A DNA stretch of 64,000 nucleotides from Saccharina japonica (Eukaryota; Sar; Phaeophyceae; Laminariales; Laminariaceae), in NCBI GenBank assembly GCA_008828725.1, contig MEHQ01001370.1, positions 21,852 to 85,851 of the forward strand, written 5' to 3'. The position numbers were made by a program, and so were the translations under genes. The notes beneath the pieces were generated by a model that was given only the letters and a program-made list of their open reading frames with translations, ran no database searches and was not told the origin of the DNA. This document shows positions 1 through 10,537 of the stretch, one piece after another (position 1 is the stretch's first letter; every line of letters begins with the position of its first letter).

Positions 1-828
1 ACCTGGTGTATATCTAGATCGCTGCCCCAACTATAAACTGCTCATATTAATGGCCATTTTACTCGCGGAGAGCTCAGTCAACCCCTGAAGTTCTCTCGAA
101 AGGAACTAACTGTCCACTGTCCACTCTGTGGTCTGTCCGACGAGCTCTCTTCTGTGAGTTTTCAGCGCACCTGCCCATATATATATAGGAGTCGGTGTTC
201 ACTTCGTTTTTTTTCGAAATAAATGACGCGCGCTATACGTTCGGCCAGGTTTATATATGGTTTTGATCACGAAACAGGTATATCATACATGTTTAAGTTC
301 GTCTCAGTTTTTCAGACTTTACAGGGATTGTATAGGGATGCACCAGAAACATGTGGACATGCCGCTACGGGCGGTATACGGCAATAATAGAGGTAGCATT
401 TATTTATAGCACTCACTTTTTGGCTGAAACGTTTTCTGAACGATCGACCTCTTTAACCCCCCACCCCAAAAAATCGTCGAACTTTTTTTAGTTTTTTTTT
501 TTGTGTTGCTATATTATGGTCATACAGTATATATACTACGGTTAAGGTTGTTCGTCGGGTACGATGCTATCATTGTTGTTGTTGTTGTTTGTTGTTGTCT
601 TCACATTAAACTCGTTTCAGTTGCTAATCCCTATAGTCTGATCTAGCAAGATCACAGCCCGTGGTCACAAAAGTGCTAGAGCCATCAGAGAATCCTAAAG
701 AACACGCACACTTAGCAGGGAAAGGATACACAAGTCCGAAGAGGTACACCTAAAATCCCTACAGCATGTTATGCGTGTCCAAAACTGAACTACACGCCCG
801 CAATCTCCATTCGACTACAGCAGCATCG
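1..828. other. Intergenic, AT-rich, no gene seen
   Basis: No coding signal is visible on either strand. The stretch holds a (TTG)n microsatellite at about 573-598 and, at about 407-566, a partial copy of the interspersed element M1 described below. The M1 copy is recognised by the order TTTTTGGCTGAAACGTTTTC, then ATCGTCGAACTTTT, then TTGCTATATT, but it lacks both terminal repeats. Confidence 0.6.
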
Positions 829-959
829 NNNNNNNNNNNNNNNNNNNNNNNNNNNNNNNNNNNNNNNNNNNNNNNNNNNNNNNNNNNNNNNNNNNNNNNN
901 NNNNNNNNNNNNNNNNNNNNNNNNNNNNNNNNNNNNNNNNNNNNNNNNNNNNNNNNNNN
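829..959. other. Assembly gap (N run)
   Basis: 131 unresolved bases. The right edge runs straight into a short tandem repeat, so the gap probably reflects unresolved repeat sequence. Confidence 0.99.
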
Positions 960-1036
960 TTTCTGTCACGCTGATTGACTTGAAAACTGGGGCCACTTTT
1001 GTCACGCCTATTATCTTGAAAATCGGGAACACTTTT
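960..1036. repeat. 36-bp tandem repeat, two units, next to the gap
   Basis: TGTCACGC followed by a CTTGAAAA and CACTTT pattern recurs with a 36-base step (starts at 964 and 1000). The array is cut by the N gap, so its true length is unknown. Confidence 0.6.
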
Positions 1037-1138
1037 GGAATTTTGCTTTCTGAGTCTCCGGTCCCAAGGACCGGAGAATATAATATGTAGGTTTTTTTTT
1101 TAACATAAGGGAGGACAGGGGGAAAGTAAGAGCAGGGT

Positions 1139-1375
1139 GGAGACATAGATAGGCTATCCCTTGCCAGGTTTGCCTAATGAACTGGTACTGAACTGGTTCT
1201 CGTTGGTACTCGCGTGTGTTTCTTTTGTAGAGATATGATGGAAGAAAAACTGGTGTATTCCTTTTCGCGTGACGACAGACCGAAAGGCTGGAGGCTCGAG
1301 TTGCCTCGCCTGGCAAAACCCTGGTTTCCATCTAAAATTCGCCTCTCAAGTACTACAAATATTCAGGCATAGTTG
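1139..1375 (+). repeat. Interspersed repeat V5, copy 1
   Basis: About 200-235 bp shared with 5629-5830. Conserved blocks include TTGCCAGGTTTGCCTA, TCGTTGGTACTC, CATTCCTTTTCGCGTGA and GCTGGAGGCTCGAGTT. No coding capacity or terminal repeats were recognised, so the class is unknown. Confidence 0.6.
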
Positions 1376-1637
1376 TTACGCCCTTGACAGATGGTCGCAC
1401 AGGCGGGCACAGGCAGCAGCATGCTGCCATGCTGGTGTTGGACAGATGATAAACCACCGATGATAAAACCCAAGAAGATCGATGTTTTTGTAGAGGGGCC
1501 GCTTATTGGGCAATCAAACTTGCAGAACAATCGTAGACATCTGAGTCTAGAGGTGGGGGTGAGAGGAGTGAGAGAGTGGGGTAGGTCCGTGTTCTCTCTC
1601 CAGCTACCCGGGCTATGATCCGCTCGCTACAGTAACT

Positions 1638-1775
1638 AGGACCTCGTGAAAGGAAAAATCAACCCGGTGGGTTATGCCGCATACTGGTCGAAACTGTAAG
1701 TATCTACTCGTAGGACCTCGTGAAGAGAATAAAACAACCCGACAGGTTATGCCGCATATTGATTGAAACGGTATC
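1638..1775. repeat. 74-bp tandem duplication
   Basis: AGGACCTCGTGAA starts at 1638 and again at 1712, each followed by AACCCG, GGTTATGCCGCATA and GAAAC. Two diverged units. The flanking 1780-1980 has repeated CCGGCTACAGCAG words but no gene. Confidence 0.6.
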
Positions 1776-2402
1776 ATAACACGCCGCGTTGATATAACTA
1801 TCGTCGCTGGTGCTACGTACTGTTGTGCTCAACATGCTACTGGTGGTGGAACCAGTACAACCTATTGCTTCCCCCGGCTACAGCAGTACCAGTGCTATCT
1901 GTTGCTGTCCCCGGCTACAGCAGTAGTAGTATGGTGACACCTACTGCTGTATCCGGCTACAACAGTGGCGATGAACATTGATCAGAGATGTAGGTGTTCA
2001 CGCCCTAATATCTTTAATAACAAAATACGGTCCCAATACCTGACCAGTGACCTGGTAATTCCGTAATTGCCGGCCTTTCCACACCACTCAAAGCAGTACT
2101 CACTCTGATGAGCCGTATATATTATGCAGAAATATGGGAAATTCATGGAAACATTCGCCGATTCCACGAATTAGACCACGAATTAGTGAGTCGAAGATGT
2201 GGCTCCTCAAAACCTACACTCCCACACCTCTGAACGGCAAGGCTACGAGGCCGACAAGGAAAGCCAAGACATAAATCAAGGAAAGCCTACAATCATACGT
2301 AGGGGCAGGAAGAATTTGTCATCGAAAGCCATCGCCGTACCAACAGCAAGGAGGGGGGGGGGGTGTGACGACGAAAGCGCGAAAAAAGTTGGAACCCAAA
2401 AG

Positions 2403-2870
2403 TCATGAAATACTGTGCCACAATGTGAGTACGGGCTGGTCCGTTTTACATAGATCGCCCCCGGGCTCCCGAGCGGGGAGAATGGGCAGACCGAAGAAGG
2501 ACAGAACCTGAAATACTCCAAAACTCCACCTAAACCCGGCGCAGAAATTCAGAAAGAGTGTTCTGTGCCACAAATGAGTGGCCCGATTACCCAGACCAGC
2601 CCCGGCACTGAGTGGGGGGTGGTAGGCAGGACTAGATACGCAAGGATCACCCCTAAATACGTCCCAGAAAAATTTGGAAAGCGTGTTCTGTGTCACGAAT
2701 GAGTGGCCCGATTATCCAGACCAGCCCGGGGGGTAGGCCGGACGAAATACGCCAGGACCGTCCCCAAATACGTCCCAGAAAATACCATAAAGCGCTAAGG
2801 GAAATCCGACAAAAAACAAACCCCGGACCCGAAAGCTTGGAAAATGTCAAAGGAAAAGTACGAGACGCCC
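2403..2870. repeat. Degenerate tandem repeat, about 120-bp units, about three copies
   Basis: TTCTGTGCCACAAATGAGTG, CCCGATTACCCAGACCAG and AATACGTCCCAGAAAA recur near 2563-2670 and 2683-2790, with a more diverged copy from about 2405. Long open frames here on both strands come from the repeat and are not called as genes. Confidence 0.55.
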
Positions 2871-2999
2871 CCCCGAAATAATCCCAAATACCGGGAAAAT
2901 AATCGGGTGTAGCGGAGATGCTAAAATTCAGGTATCCACGGCTGCGCGTCGAGATTCATGTATGTTACGCTGGACCCCCCGTGCAAACGTGGTAGCCAA

Positions 3000-3533
3000 T
3001 TACTCTTGTAGACACCAAAAACCTCGTACAGCTCCCGCTGAACTCGTGTATCGCGCCGGAGAAAGAGGAAGCTTGATCGGGCCCGGGTCATCCAATCAGC
3101 ATCCAACCAAATTATACACCCCATCCGTCGTTGCAGTCGCGCTGACTTTCCCAAGCCACCACAGACCGTCGTCGCTTTTGCACCAAAAGTGAGCCCCATT
3201 GAGAACCACACGGTGGGGATGTATCAGCGACGCCAACCGGCGTGCTGTACGCAGTCGTACCCGGGAACCAGGAAACGCCCCCCCGTTACTCCTAGAAAGC
3301 TGGCGTTGTGCCGCGCCAATTCGCGTCCGACGGTACAAACAGGCGGTTGGTTTGGCGGCGCTGGTTCGGTGCGCCGGCCCAGTAGCGCAAACGTTTGCGG
3401 CGAGAGACATGAAGGTCCGTTTCCTATCCCCAGAATGGTCGCGAGAGATTCCCGTCCAGTGCGTCTTGTGCATTATTACCACGATGACCCCACCTCGGCC
3501 CCGAAGCGATTGGTGTTCGGTAATCTTCTCCAC
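3000..3533 (-). pseudogene. Decayed retroelement ORF fragment
   Basis: A minus-strand frame of 178 codons interrupted by an in-frame TGA at 3096-3098 and ended by TAA at 3000-3002. Before the break it reads GAHFWCKSDDGLWWLGKVS. After it, in the same frame, it reads LDDPGPIKLPLSPARYTSS, then AVRGFWCLQE. I recall a WWLGK...LDDPGPIKL pattern in repeated, retroelement-linked predicted proteins of brown algae; this is recollection, not a database result. The single stop inside otherwise continuous coding text argues for a dead copy. The first 80 or so residues, rich in Arg, may not belong to the same protein. A plus-strand frame of similar length over the same bases is judged a shadow, because it has no such motif. 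Confidence 0.5.
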
Positions 3534-3583
3534 TTCGAGTCGTTGAAGAGGAGTCGAAAGGTCGTCTTGGGCGACGCGGTACA

Positions 3584-3643
3584 GGGGGGGAGGGGGGTGT
3601 ACTCATCATGTTGTGCACGGCCGTAGTCGTATGAACATAGACG
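3584..3643 (-). mobile_element. Poly(C)-ended element V4, 5'-truncated copy
   Basis: On the minus strand this reads ...ACTACGGCCGTGCACAACATGATGAGTACA followed by a C tract (the G run at about 3584-3597 on the plus strand), the 3' end shared by all V4 copies. Only the last 45 or so bases of the element are present. Confidence 0.6.
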
Positions 3644-3782
3644 TGGTACGGGGGGGAGGGTCTTGATGAAGCTGTTGAGGACATAGTGCGTCAACCCTCC
3701 GGGTAAATAATTTGACATGTCGCCACTGTCGTGGGGGGCACGGAGGCACATCACTCGATTTTTTCATGACTTTGTCCGCGAC

Positions 3783-4640
3783 AGTGACCGCGATATTCCG
3801 CGGCATTCCGCGATATTCCGAGATATTCCGCGGTATGCTGCCGCGGCATTTCGCGAGAGTGCTATCTTGCTACGGGACCGCGAGAGTACTATCTGCTACG
3901 GGACGTGCCACGGTTGTGTCCGTGGTAAGGTCCGCGGGAATGTCCACAACACACCCCACGGCAAGAGCCACGACTAGACCCGCGGCAAGCCTCGATGCAA
4001 GTACCGCGGCAACACCCGTGGCTAGACCCGCGATAAGTCCCGCGACACGTCCCGTGGAAAGACCCGCGGTGGGAACCGCGGCAAGGCCCGCGGCAAGTAC
4101 TGCGGGGCGAAACCCGCGACAAATATCGCGGCAGGGCCCGCGACAAGTCTTTATCCCACGGCAACATCCGCGGCACGTACCACGGACAGACCCGCGGCAG
4201 GCACACAGCGGCTCGACCCGTGGAAATACCAGCGGAGAGGACCACGGAAAGGACCGCAGGAAGGACGCGTGATACGATAGAAGTAGCCCTTCTTGGCTGT
4301 TTTTGTTTTAATGGCCGGGCTCCTTATACCGAACTCGTCGTCATGGCGTTGCAAGGCGTTGCAAGGTGTTCCATTCTATTCTTGGGCTATGGTACAGTAG
4401 TGTTCATCGTGTGTACTACTAATAGTAGTAGCACTTTTATTTCCATCCAAAAGCAATGTTTTTTTTACCACTGCAGGTATAGAGCTCCTTATTAAGTCAC
4501 CACCCTCAGAAGGCAAAACTGGTGCACTTTAACCGTAGCATGCGTAAAAGGTCCGCAGAAAGGCCCACGGCAATTCCCGCGGCAGGTACCGCGGCAACGC
4601 CCGTGGCAAGCCCCACGGAAAGACCCTACCTGGCACCCTG
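3783..4640. repeat. Array of 15-bp GC-rich units, arm 1 (split by an M1 element)
   Basis: Short units built on CCGCGG, CCGTGG or CCACGG recur about every 15 bases (for example CCGCGGCAAG, CCCGTGGAAAG). The array runs 3783-4263, is interrupted by an M1 insertion (4264-4545) and resumes at about 4548-4640. Because the period is a multiple of three, frames stay open on both strands; these are not genes. Confidence 0.75.
4264..4545 (+). mobile_element. M1 MITE-like element inserted in the 15-bp array
   Basis: About 280 bp bounded by GACGCGTGATACGATAG at the left and CCGTAGCATGCGT at the right, an imperfect terminal inverted repeat. Internal M1 landmarks are GCTCCTTATACCGAACTCGTCG, a CACTTTTATTTCCATCC block, CTGCAGGTATAGAGCTCC and CACCCTCAGAAGGC. 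No ORF of its own, so presumably non-autonomous. Confidence 0.6.
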
Positions 4641-4789
4641 TTCCCACTTGGTACTTTGGTCCCGCAGTGGGGCCATCCCATTTGATTTGGCACCCTGCTC
4701 CCACCCACAAGGTGCAGGAACGCAATCAGCCCTCCGCAGGGGGAGCCGCCCGAGGCCCACCTGGCACCCTACTCCCAATGGGCCTTGGC

Positions 4790-5345
4790 GTAGGTCTTTC
4801 CGTGGATCTTCCTGCGGGTGCTTCCGCGGATCTCGCCACGGTACCTGCCACGGGTCTTTCCGCGGGCCTTAACTCGCTGCCTGCGACGGGTTTTTCCGTG
4901 GGTTTTTTCTCGGGCCATGCCGGGGTAACTGCCGCGCTGCCTTCCGCGGGTCTCGTCACGAGTCTGGCTGTGGTAAATGATGCGGTAAATGCCGTGGGCC
5001 TTTCCGCACGTCTTTTCGCGGGTATTACCGCGGGCCTTGCTGCGGTGCTTGCCGCGGTACCTCCCGCGATTAAACACCCGGGCGTTTCCGTGAATCTTTC
5101 CACGGAACTTTCTGCGGAACCTTCCACGGTGCATTCCACGGTTGATGCCGCGGTGCTTACCACGGTTGTTGTCGCGGTGCCTGACGCGGGCGCTGCCGGG
5201 GTGCTTACTGTGGAGTGCCGTGGTTGACCGCGGGCCTTACCGTGACATGCCGCGGACCTTTCCGTGAAGCTTGCCGTGAGCGTTGTCACGGCATGGTCCG
5301 TGGTATGCCGCGGCATATCACGGCAGTACCCGCGGAATGCCGCGA
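4790..5345. repeat. Array of 15-bp GC-rich units, arm 2 (inverted)
   Basis: The same unit family as 3783-4640 but in the opposite orientation (TTTCCGCGGGTCTTGCCGCGG-type text). The two arms form a large imperfect inverted repeat around 4640-4790. The long minus-strand frame over 4726-5574 is a translation of the repeat. Just after the arm, 5355-5368 holds a GTACACCCCCCC end like that of V4. Confidence 0.75.
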
Positions 5346-5628
5346 AAAAAAAACAATGTACACCCCCCCATGAGGGTTGGCACAGGGCTTTGCAGCGTCG
5401 TACCGACACGCGTCGGCGAGCATCGGCGCCGGGAATGTCTGAAAATATGATCCAATTACAGGAGCTTAAGGGAGAAGCAGGCCCTTCCCTCTCTCGAGTC
5501 TCCGTCGTGGCTGTGTAGGGAAATGCAAGCAAAAACATACTTAAGAAAGGCAAATGACCAAGACGCGAGTACAACGCCTATCAAACAAAAGCTAAAGTCC
5601 TGCCGACGACGCCATGCGTAGTAAGATC

Positions 5629-5830
5629 AGTGTGGGACACAGCGTACCCGTTGCCAGGTTTGCCTATTGAACAGGGTACTCGTTGGTACTCACGTACGTT
5701 GCTTGCTTAGAGATAGAAGAATAGCAGGTGCATTCCTTTTCGCGTGATGACAAACTGAAATGCTGGAGGCTCGAGTTTGGAAACCCCTGGTTTCCCATCT
5801 AAAACACGCCTCCCAAGTAATATCGTCCGT
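5629..5830 (+). repeat. Interspersed repeat V5, copy 2
   Basis: Same orientation and block order as 1139-1375, including GTTGCCAGGTTTGCCTATTG and CATTCCTTTTCGCGTGATGA. The two copies are clearly diverged. Confidence 0.6.
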
Positions 5831-7492
5831 CCGATCAACTTTTCACTCTAGATTTGACTGCTAGATTTTACCCCCTTTTACCTCGCGCAATTTTTAGAAT
5901 TGACAGGTGAAACAAAGTCGGCATGGACCGGGCGACCGAGAGGAATCCAAATCCGGCCTCAAAATTAATTTCGGAGGTCATAGTGTAGTGTTTTCAAAAA
6001 CAATGTTGGTCCGAATTTACCCTGAATAATTGACCCGAAATGCCCCCTACTAACGTTGTTACTCCTGCCCAAGTCTCGTTGTATCGATAGTGGCAAGTGG
6101 CAACACGGAGAACTTGATTACGCCGCCTCATCTGTTTTTGTTTTTTGCTGCACGTGTGACTAGCCGCTGAGCGAACAGACATGTAGACTGCTGCTGTAGT
6201 TCTGTTGTGGTATGTGTATATCCTACGTGTGTGTGTGTAGATTGTTGTTCTGGTGTACGAGATGTACTACATTAGTAGTAGTAGTGTATTGGGAGTGGGT
6301 GGGGAGTGGGTTCAACTCGGGATGCCCATCTTTGGAACGAGATACTTCTGACACCACGGAGTTCTTTTGACCACGAGAAAACCATACCAGGTGTCTGGTA
6401 GATGATACGAAAGTTTTCAGTTCAGGGGTACGCCCGATCAACTTCGCTGTGTAAAGCTACGCAAGAATATCCCGTCGAAATTACGTTTTATAGCCGATTT
6501 CAACGCCAGGAGTGGTTGAAGAAAAATAAAAGATGTGTCCACGCATTTCCTTGGCTGAGATCTGTTGAACCCCTTGAGAACCGGTCCCCCGTTTTTGGGG
6601 ACAAACTACTTGGAATTAGAGTGCGGTACGTTTTTTTCATTTCTGAATGAGAACCGGTCCCCCGTTTTTGGGGACAAACTGCTCGGAATTAGAGTGCGGC
6701 ACGTTTTTTCAGTTCTGAATGGGTTAATTCCACTATCGGAAAAAAGAGACGATCCCCCATGCCACCATAGAAAAACTGAATACTACACATTTCTCAGAAA
6801 AAGTGTAATCGCTACGACGTACGAACCTGGTATTTTCTTTGAGCCCGATGGGAAGTATAAAACAAAATAATCGGGCCATCTTAGTCGCCCAGTTCAGGGC
6901 TTTTCCAGGGGGGTGGTATATGCCATGATATGCGGGTGTACGTCAGACCTCTATTAATAGAACAACTCGAACTCTGAAACTTCACAAAATTAAGAAACAC
7001 ATAATAATCGGATTATCCACATCATCATCCAAGCAGTATGATACCAGTACATTTTTCCAAGAAAAGGCACAACCGAAACAATCGTACTTGCTGGCTCTTA
7101 TCGCTACTACTACTGCTGCTGCTGTACCGGGACTATAAGGATGGGTAAAATGGACCCATATATCCACATCGCTCCTGATATTAGTGCACAATGTCGTGAG
7201 TACAAAAAAACATGGGTTTTCGGCGACATCGACGGCTGGCGGCGTGGTCGCCGTCGCAATGAATAGCTGTAGTGTCGCTCGTCGAGAGTCGCATTTTCCG
7301 ATGGAATACGAACTCACTTGTTACTACTACTGCAACTAACTGTAGAGTTTTACTCATCATGGGATTAGGAAAATACGGCAAACAGTACTCGTAAAAAAGC
7401 CCCCTATTCTTCACAAACCCTTCCGGAACAGGTAGTACACACTACCTCGAAGTATGGTATTAATAGTGTAACTATCGATTCAGGGTATACCA
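5831..7492. other. Intergenic, no gene seen
   Basis: No convincing coding text. At 6573-6725 a roughly 75-bp unit (ACCGGTCCCCCGTTTTTGGG, GACAAACT, TTGGAATTAGAGTGCGG) is present twice in tandem. It is related to the hairpin-bearing repeat R1 listed at 55864 and to single copies near 19945-20025 and 25563-25640. Confidence 0.5.
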
Positions 7493-7676
7493 CCACCATA
7501 GATAGGGGTATTCTACGGCAAAGGGTATATATAGCACCATAGATAGGGGCATTCTACGGCAAAGGGTATATATAGCACCATAGATAGGGGCATTCTACGG
7601 CAAAGGGTATATATAGCACCATAGATAGGGGCATTCTACGGCAAAGGGTATATATAGCACCATAGATAGGGGCATG
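7493..7676. repeat. 41-bp tandem repeat, about 4.5 units
   Basis: CACCATAGATAGGGGCATTC + TACGGCAAAGGGTATATATAG repeats almost without change. Units are directly abutting with no spacers, so it is a minisatellite and not a CRISPR array. Confidence 0.85.
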
Positions 7677-7826
7677 TTTTGTTTCTGAGGGTGGTGGTCA
7701 CTTGAGGATCGTGTGCTCCTGGTGGGGTTGGGTCCTCCGTGTCGTTTTCCTCATCTCCTGCGATGCCCGCCCAGCCACCCAACCCCGGCTCTTCGGCCAA
7801 CACTGCTTGCGGCCATGCCCTTCCTC

Positions 7827-8534
7827 GACCCGTGCTACGATAGAGGTATAGGGTATTGTATACCGTTTTTTGGCTGAAAATGTTTTCTGAAGGATCGGGC
7901 TCCTTACCTTAACCCAAAATCATCGGACTTTCACTCTTCTTGAGTCTTGCTTTTTGTTTCACTGTATTCTTAGTCTGTTCGTATACGTCTCGCTGTCGAG
8001 CGTGTCCCTTGCTGCCCCACGTGCCTATATCATGAGTCGTCAAGGAGGAGTAGTAGATATTGTACACTCGTACACCCACAAATGCCGAACACACACCAGG
8101 GTGGGTCAATACCGTCTTGCCAGAGAGATCTCACCACATAAACCACACACAGGAGGTAAGCCGCACCAGGATTGTCACCGGCTGCACCCCTCACATATAT
8201 ATGAGCAGTATCATTGTATCAAAGCCCGGGTCGTATCATTATCATCGGCGACTGCTCCCACGAGGAACAGCTTCACGCGAGGCATCCATCATCTCAGATC
8301 ATAATGCCTCGCCACACCATATAAAACCCAGATCTCCGTAGACCAGTATGAAACCCCCACACATCGACCAACCGCATACCACAAACATAGTCCATGAGAT
8401 TGTCCGATCGGGTATCGAGGCATTTTTATTTTTCTCCGAGAACCTTTTTTTGGGTGAGGTACCGAGCTCCTCAAGTGACAAAGCCTCAGAAAAGAAACAT
8501 GGTGCATCACCTCTACCTTAAGCTAGCATGCGTC
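7827..8534 (+). mobile_element. M1 element, long copy with internal insertion
   Basis: Left end GACCCGTGCTACGATAGAGG, right end AGCTAGCATGCGTC. M1 landmarks GGCTGAAAATGTTTTC and AAAATCATCGGACTTTCA lie near the left; GGGTGAGGTACCGAGCTCC and ACCTCTACCTTAAG lie near the right. About 430 bp of unrelated sequence (about 7960-8400) separates them, so either a second insertion occurred or two copies recombined. Confidence 0.45.
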
Positions 8535-9254
8535 CCTCATCGTCTGCAACTACGGTAGGCCAACACACAAGGCCGTTACATTGACAACGTTTGACGCCGA
8601 CGCTATGATCAACGTCATCCACCTACTAACTGGCTATACCCGACCATCGCATACGCCGGGGCCTGTCGCCCAACGTGTCTGTAGCCGACAATTGCATACG
8701 TCGGGGCCTGTCGCCCAAACGTGTCTGTCTCCGTTCCAGATAACGGTCGAGGTATGCCGCATTAAGGGTGTTTGCCGAGGGTACTCCCAAGACTTTGGCT
8801 GCCCCCCCCCACCTCCCCCCCCTTAACACGAGCTGGGGAGTCGCCCGCCAGTCGTGATGCTTTCACCGAATGTTTTTATTTATAGCTCCCTGATACGTAC
8901 GAAGAAAAAGTGTGTATACTGTACACACCATCCGCGATAACGCGCAACTCTTCAATGATACAATACGTAGCGAGTCCGAAAGCAACGACGGACATTCAAA
9001 AGCGTCGAGCGTCTCAACCTCCGAACTGGAGCACCGCCGGGAAAGACGGTAGGACACGAGGGGAGAAATGCCCGAAGACAAAACGGACATTCAAGCAGGA
9101 TCAAGACGCTAGAGCCACCGCCTAGCTAGGTTATCGCAAGGGATAATAAACGTGACCGTTGAAGCTAAGTGTAGACCCACTACAGTACGTACCCCGTGTG
9201 CTGTTGTATACGTGTATATGGTCATATGACTACGGCCGTGCACGACATGAGTAC

Positions 9255-9293
<39 letters not shown>

Positions 9294-10320
9294 CGTCTGC
9301 GTTACTGCTGCACGCTACTGGCTGCAGCACTGTTGTTACGTAGGAGGAGTACTGTCTGTGTCCAACGACACCATCCCTTGTCGGACACGACGTGCAATTG
9401 CATCTTGTTTGAAGTGCTGCCGGCATCTACAGAGTAGCGAATGTGATAACTACTGTAGAATACTTTGATTGATACATATAAACAGCCCTCAGAAGTGGAA
9501 GCACAGAAACAAATAAAATACCGAGTTCGTATGGTACGTATCCACCATTGATTGTTATGGGAGGCATAACTATTTTGCATGATGGTATATACGCAATTAC
9601 GTGGACACGACCTAGTGCACGCCCCCCCCCACCAAAAAAACAAAACAAAAACCGCATGGTGCGTGCGACAGAGAAGCGATACATGGTGAACTACTACTGC
9701 ACGTACGGGCGTGCAATCTAGGTCTACACATGCAACAGCCGACACCGCCCCCAGCGTCTGCACTGTCACCGCTACATTCTACTGGCTACAGCTTTAGCGT
9801 CTGGCTACAGCGTTAGCGTCTGGAGTGTTGTCTGCACCCAGTCAGCACCACCATCATTATTGCCGGACACGAATATAGCACAGTTACACTCTGTCTGAAG
9901 TGCTGTCGGTATCTACTAACTGTCGGTATCTACTAAATCAAGAGCGAAAGCGATGAAAAAAAAAAAAAACAACAACAACAACAACCAAGGAATGCACGAA
10001 CAAACGATTGGATGTGTACTACGAAACAGTACAGCACCGTGTGTGTGGTGGAATGCATACAGGCAAGAAGGCGAAGACAAAAAAAAAACTCCATGACACA
10101 CACAGTAGTACGTATTAATAGTAGTTCTCTAAAGAAAAAAATAGACTATTAATAGCATATTCAAATTTGAGCGGCGGCCGTCCTGCCATGCGACATAGTT
10201 TGGGGTCTCCACGTGAGAGGCCGAGAAAGCTACAAGGTTGCCATTTTAGATAAAAAAAACAACCACCGTTAAAATACGTTTTTGTGACTACATTTCTACC
10301 CACATATCGTAGCGTGACTG
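8535..10320. other. Intergenic, downstream of gene A; homopolymers, no gene seen
   Basis: No coding signal. GAGTCGCCCGCCAGTCGTGATGC at 8835-8858 resembles GGGTCGCTCGCCACTCGTGATGC at 32329-32352, just beyond the 3' end of gene B, so the duplicated block may reach this far. Most of the rest (9.3-10.3 kb) has no counterpart beside gene B. Confidence 0.4.
9220..9291 (+). mobile_element. V4 3' end with a 36-base C tract
   Basis: ATATGGTCATATGACTACGG to GACATGAGTACA (35 or so bases) matches the 3' end of the full V4 copies and is followed by 36 consecutive C (9256-9291). The rest of the element is absent, as in a 5'-truncated retroposon. Confidence 0.6.
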
Positions 10321-10444
10321 TGTTGAACGCAGCGGTACCACATTGGTCACTCGCAGATACGAACTACGCGTACAGGGCAACAGTACGTACGTATCTCTTG
10401 AGAAAAGCAACCTTTACTCTCGATGGGGAGCACGTTTGTTTCCT

Positions 10445-10537
10445 CTAGGCGAACTTGTCAACGCAGACGTCCTCCCCAGGATACCCAACCAGCGTTGCCC
10501 CTTCCTCGACGTAACCGACAGTGCATGCAGGCACCGA
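10445..10537 (-). CDS. Gene A exon 14 (terminal)
   Basis: Acceptor CTGACAG-type CAG|TCGGTG, phase 0. Encodes SVPACTVGYVEEGATLVGYP then GEDVCVDKFA and TAG. 23 of 30 residues match gene B exon 15, stop position included. Similarity to the gene B flank continues past the stop to about 10325, which suggests shared 3' UTR. Confidence 0.8.
   Translation of the reverse strand, partial: SVPACTVGYVEEGATLVGYPGEDVCVDKFA

Noticed and set aside
2104..2140. Hammerhead ribozyme (CTGATGAG ... GAAA)
   Set aside because: The bases between the two core motifs do not form stem II, and no flanking stems pair.
3189..3626. Plus-strand ORF of 145 codons
   Set aside because: Shadow of the retroelement-like minus frame, which carries the recognisable LDDPGPIKL motif.
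3712..5574. Long open frames (186 codons plus, 282 codons minus)
   Set aside because: They translate the 15-bp repeat arrays; the period is divisible by three, so frames stay open on both strands without selection.
7493..7676. CRISPR-like array
   Set aside because: The 41-bp units abut directly with no variable spacers, and the genome is eukaryotic.
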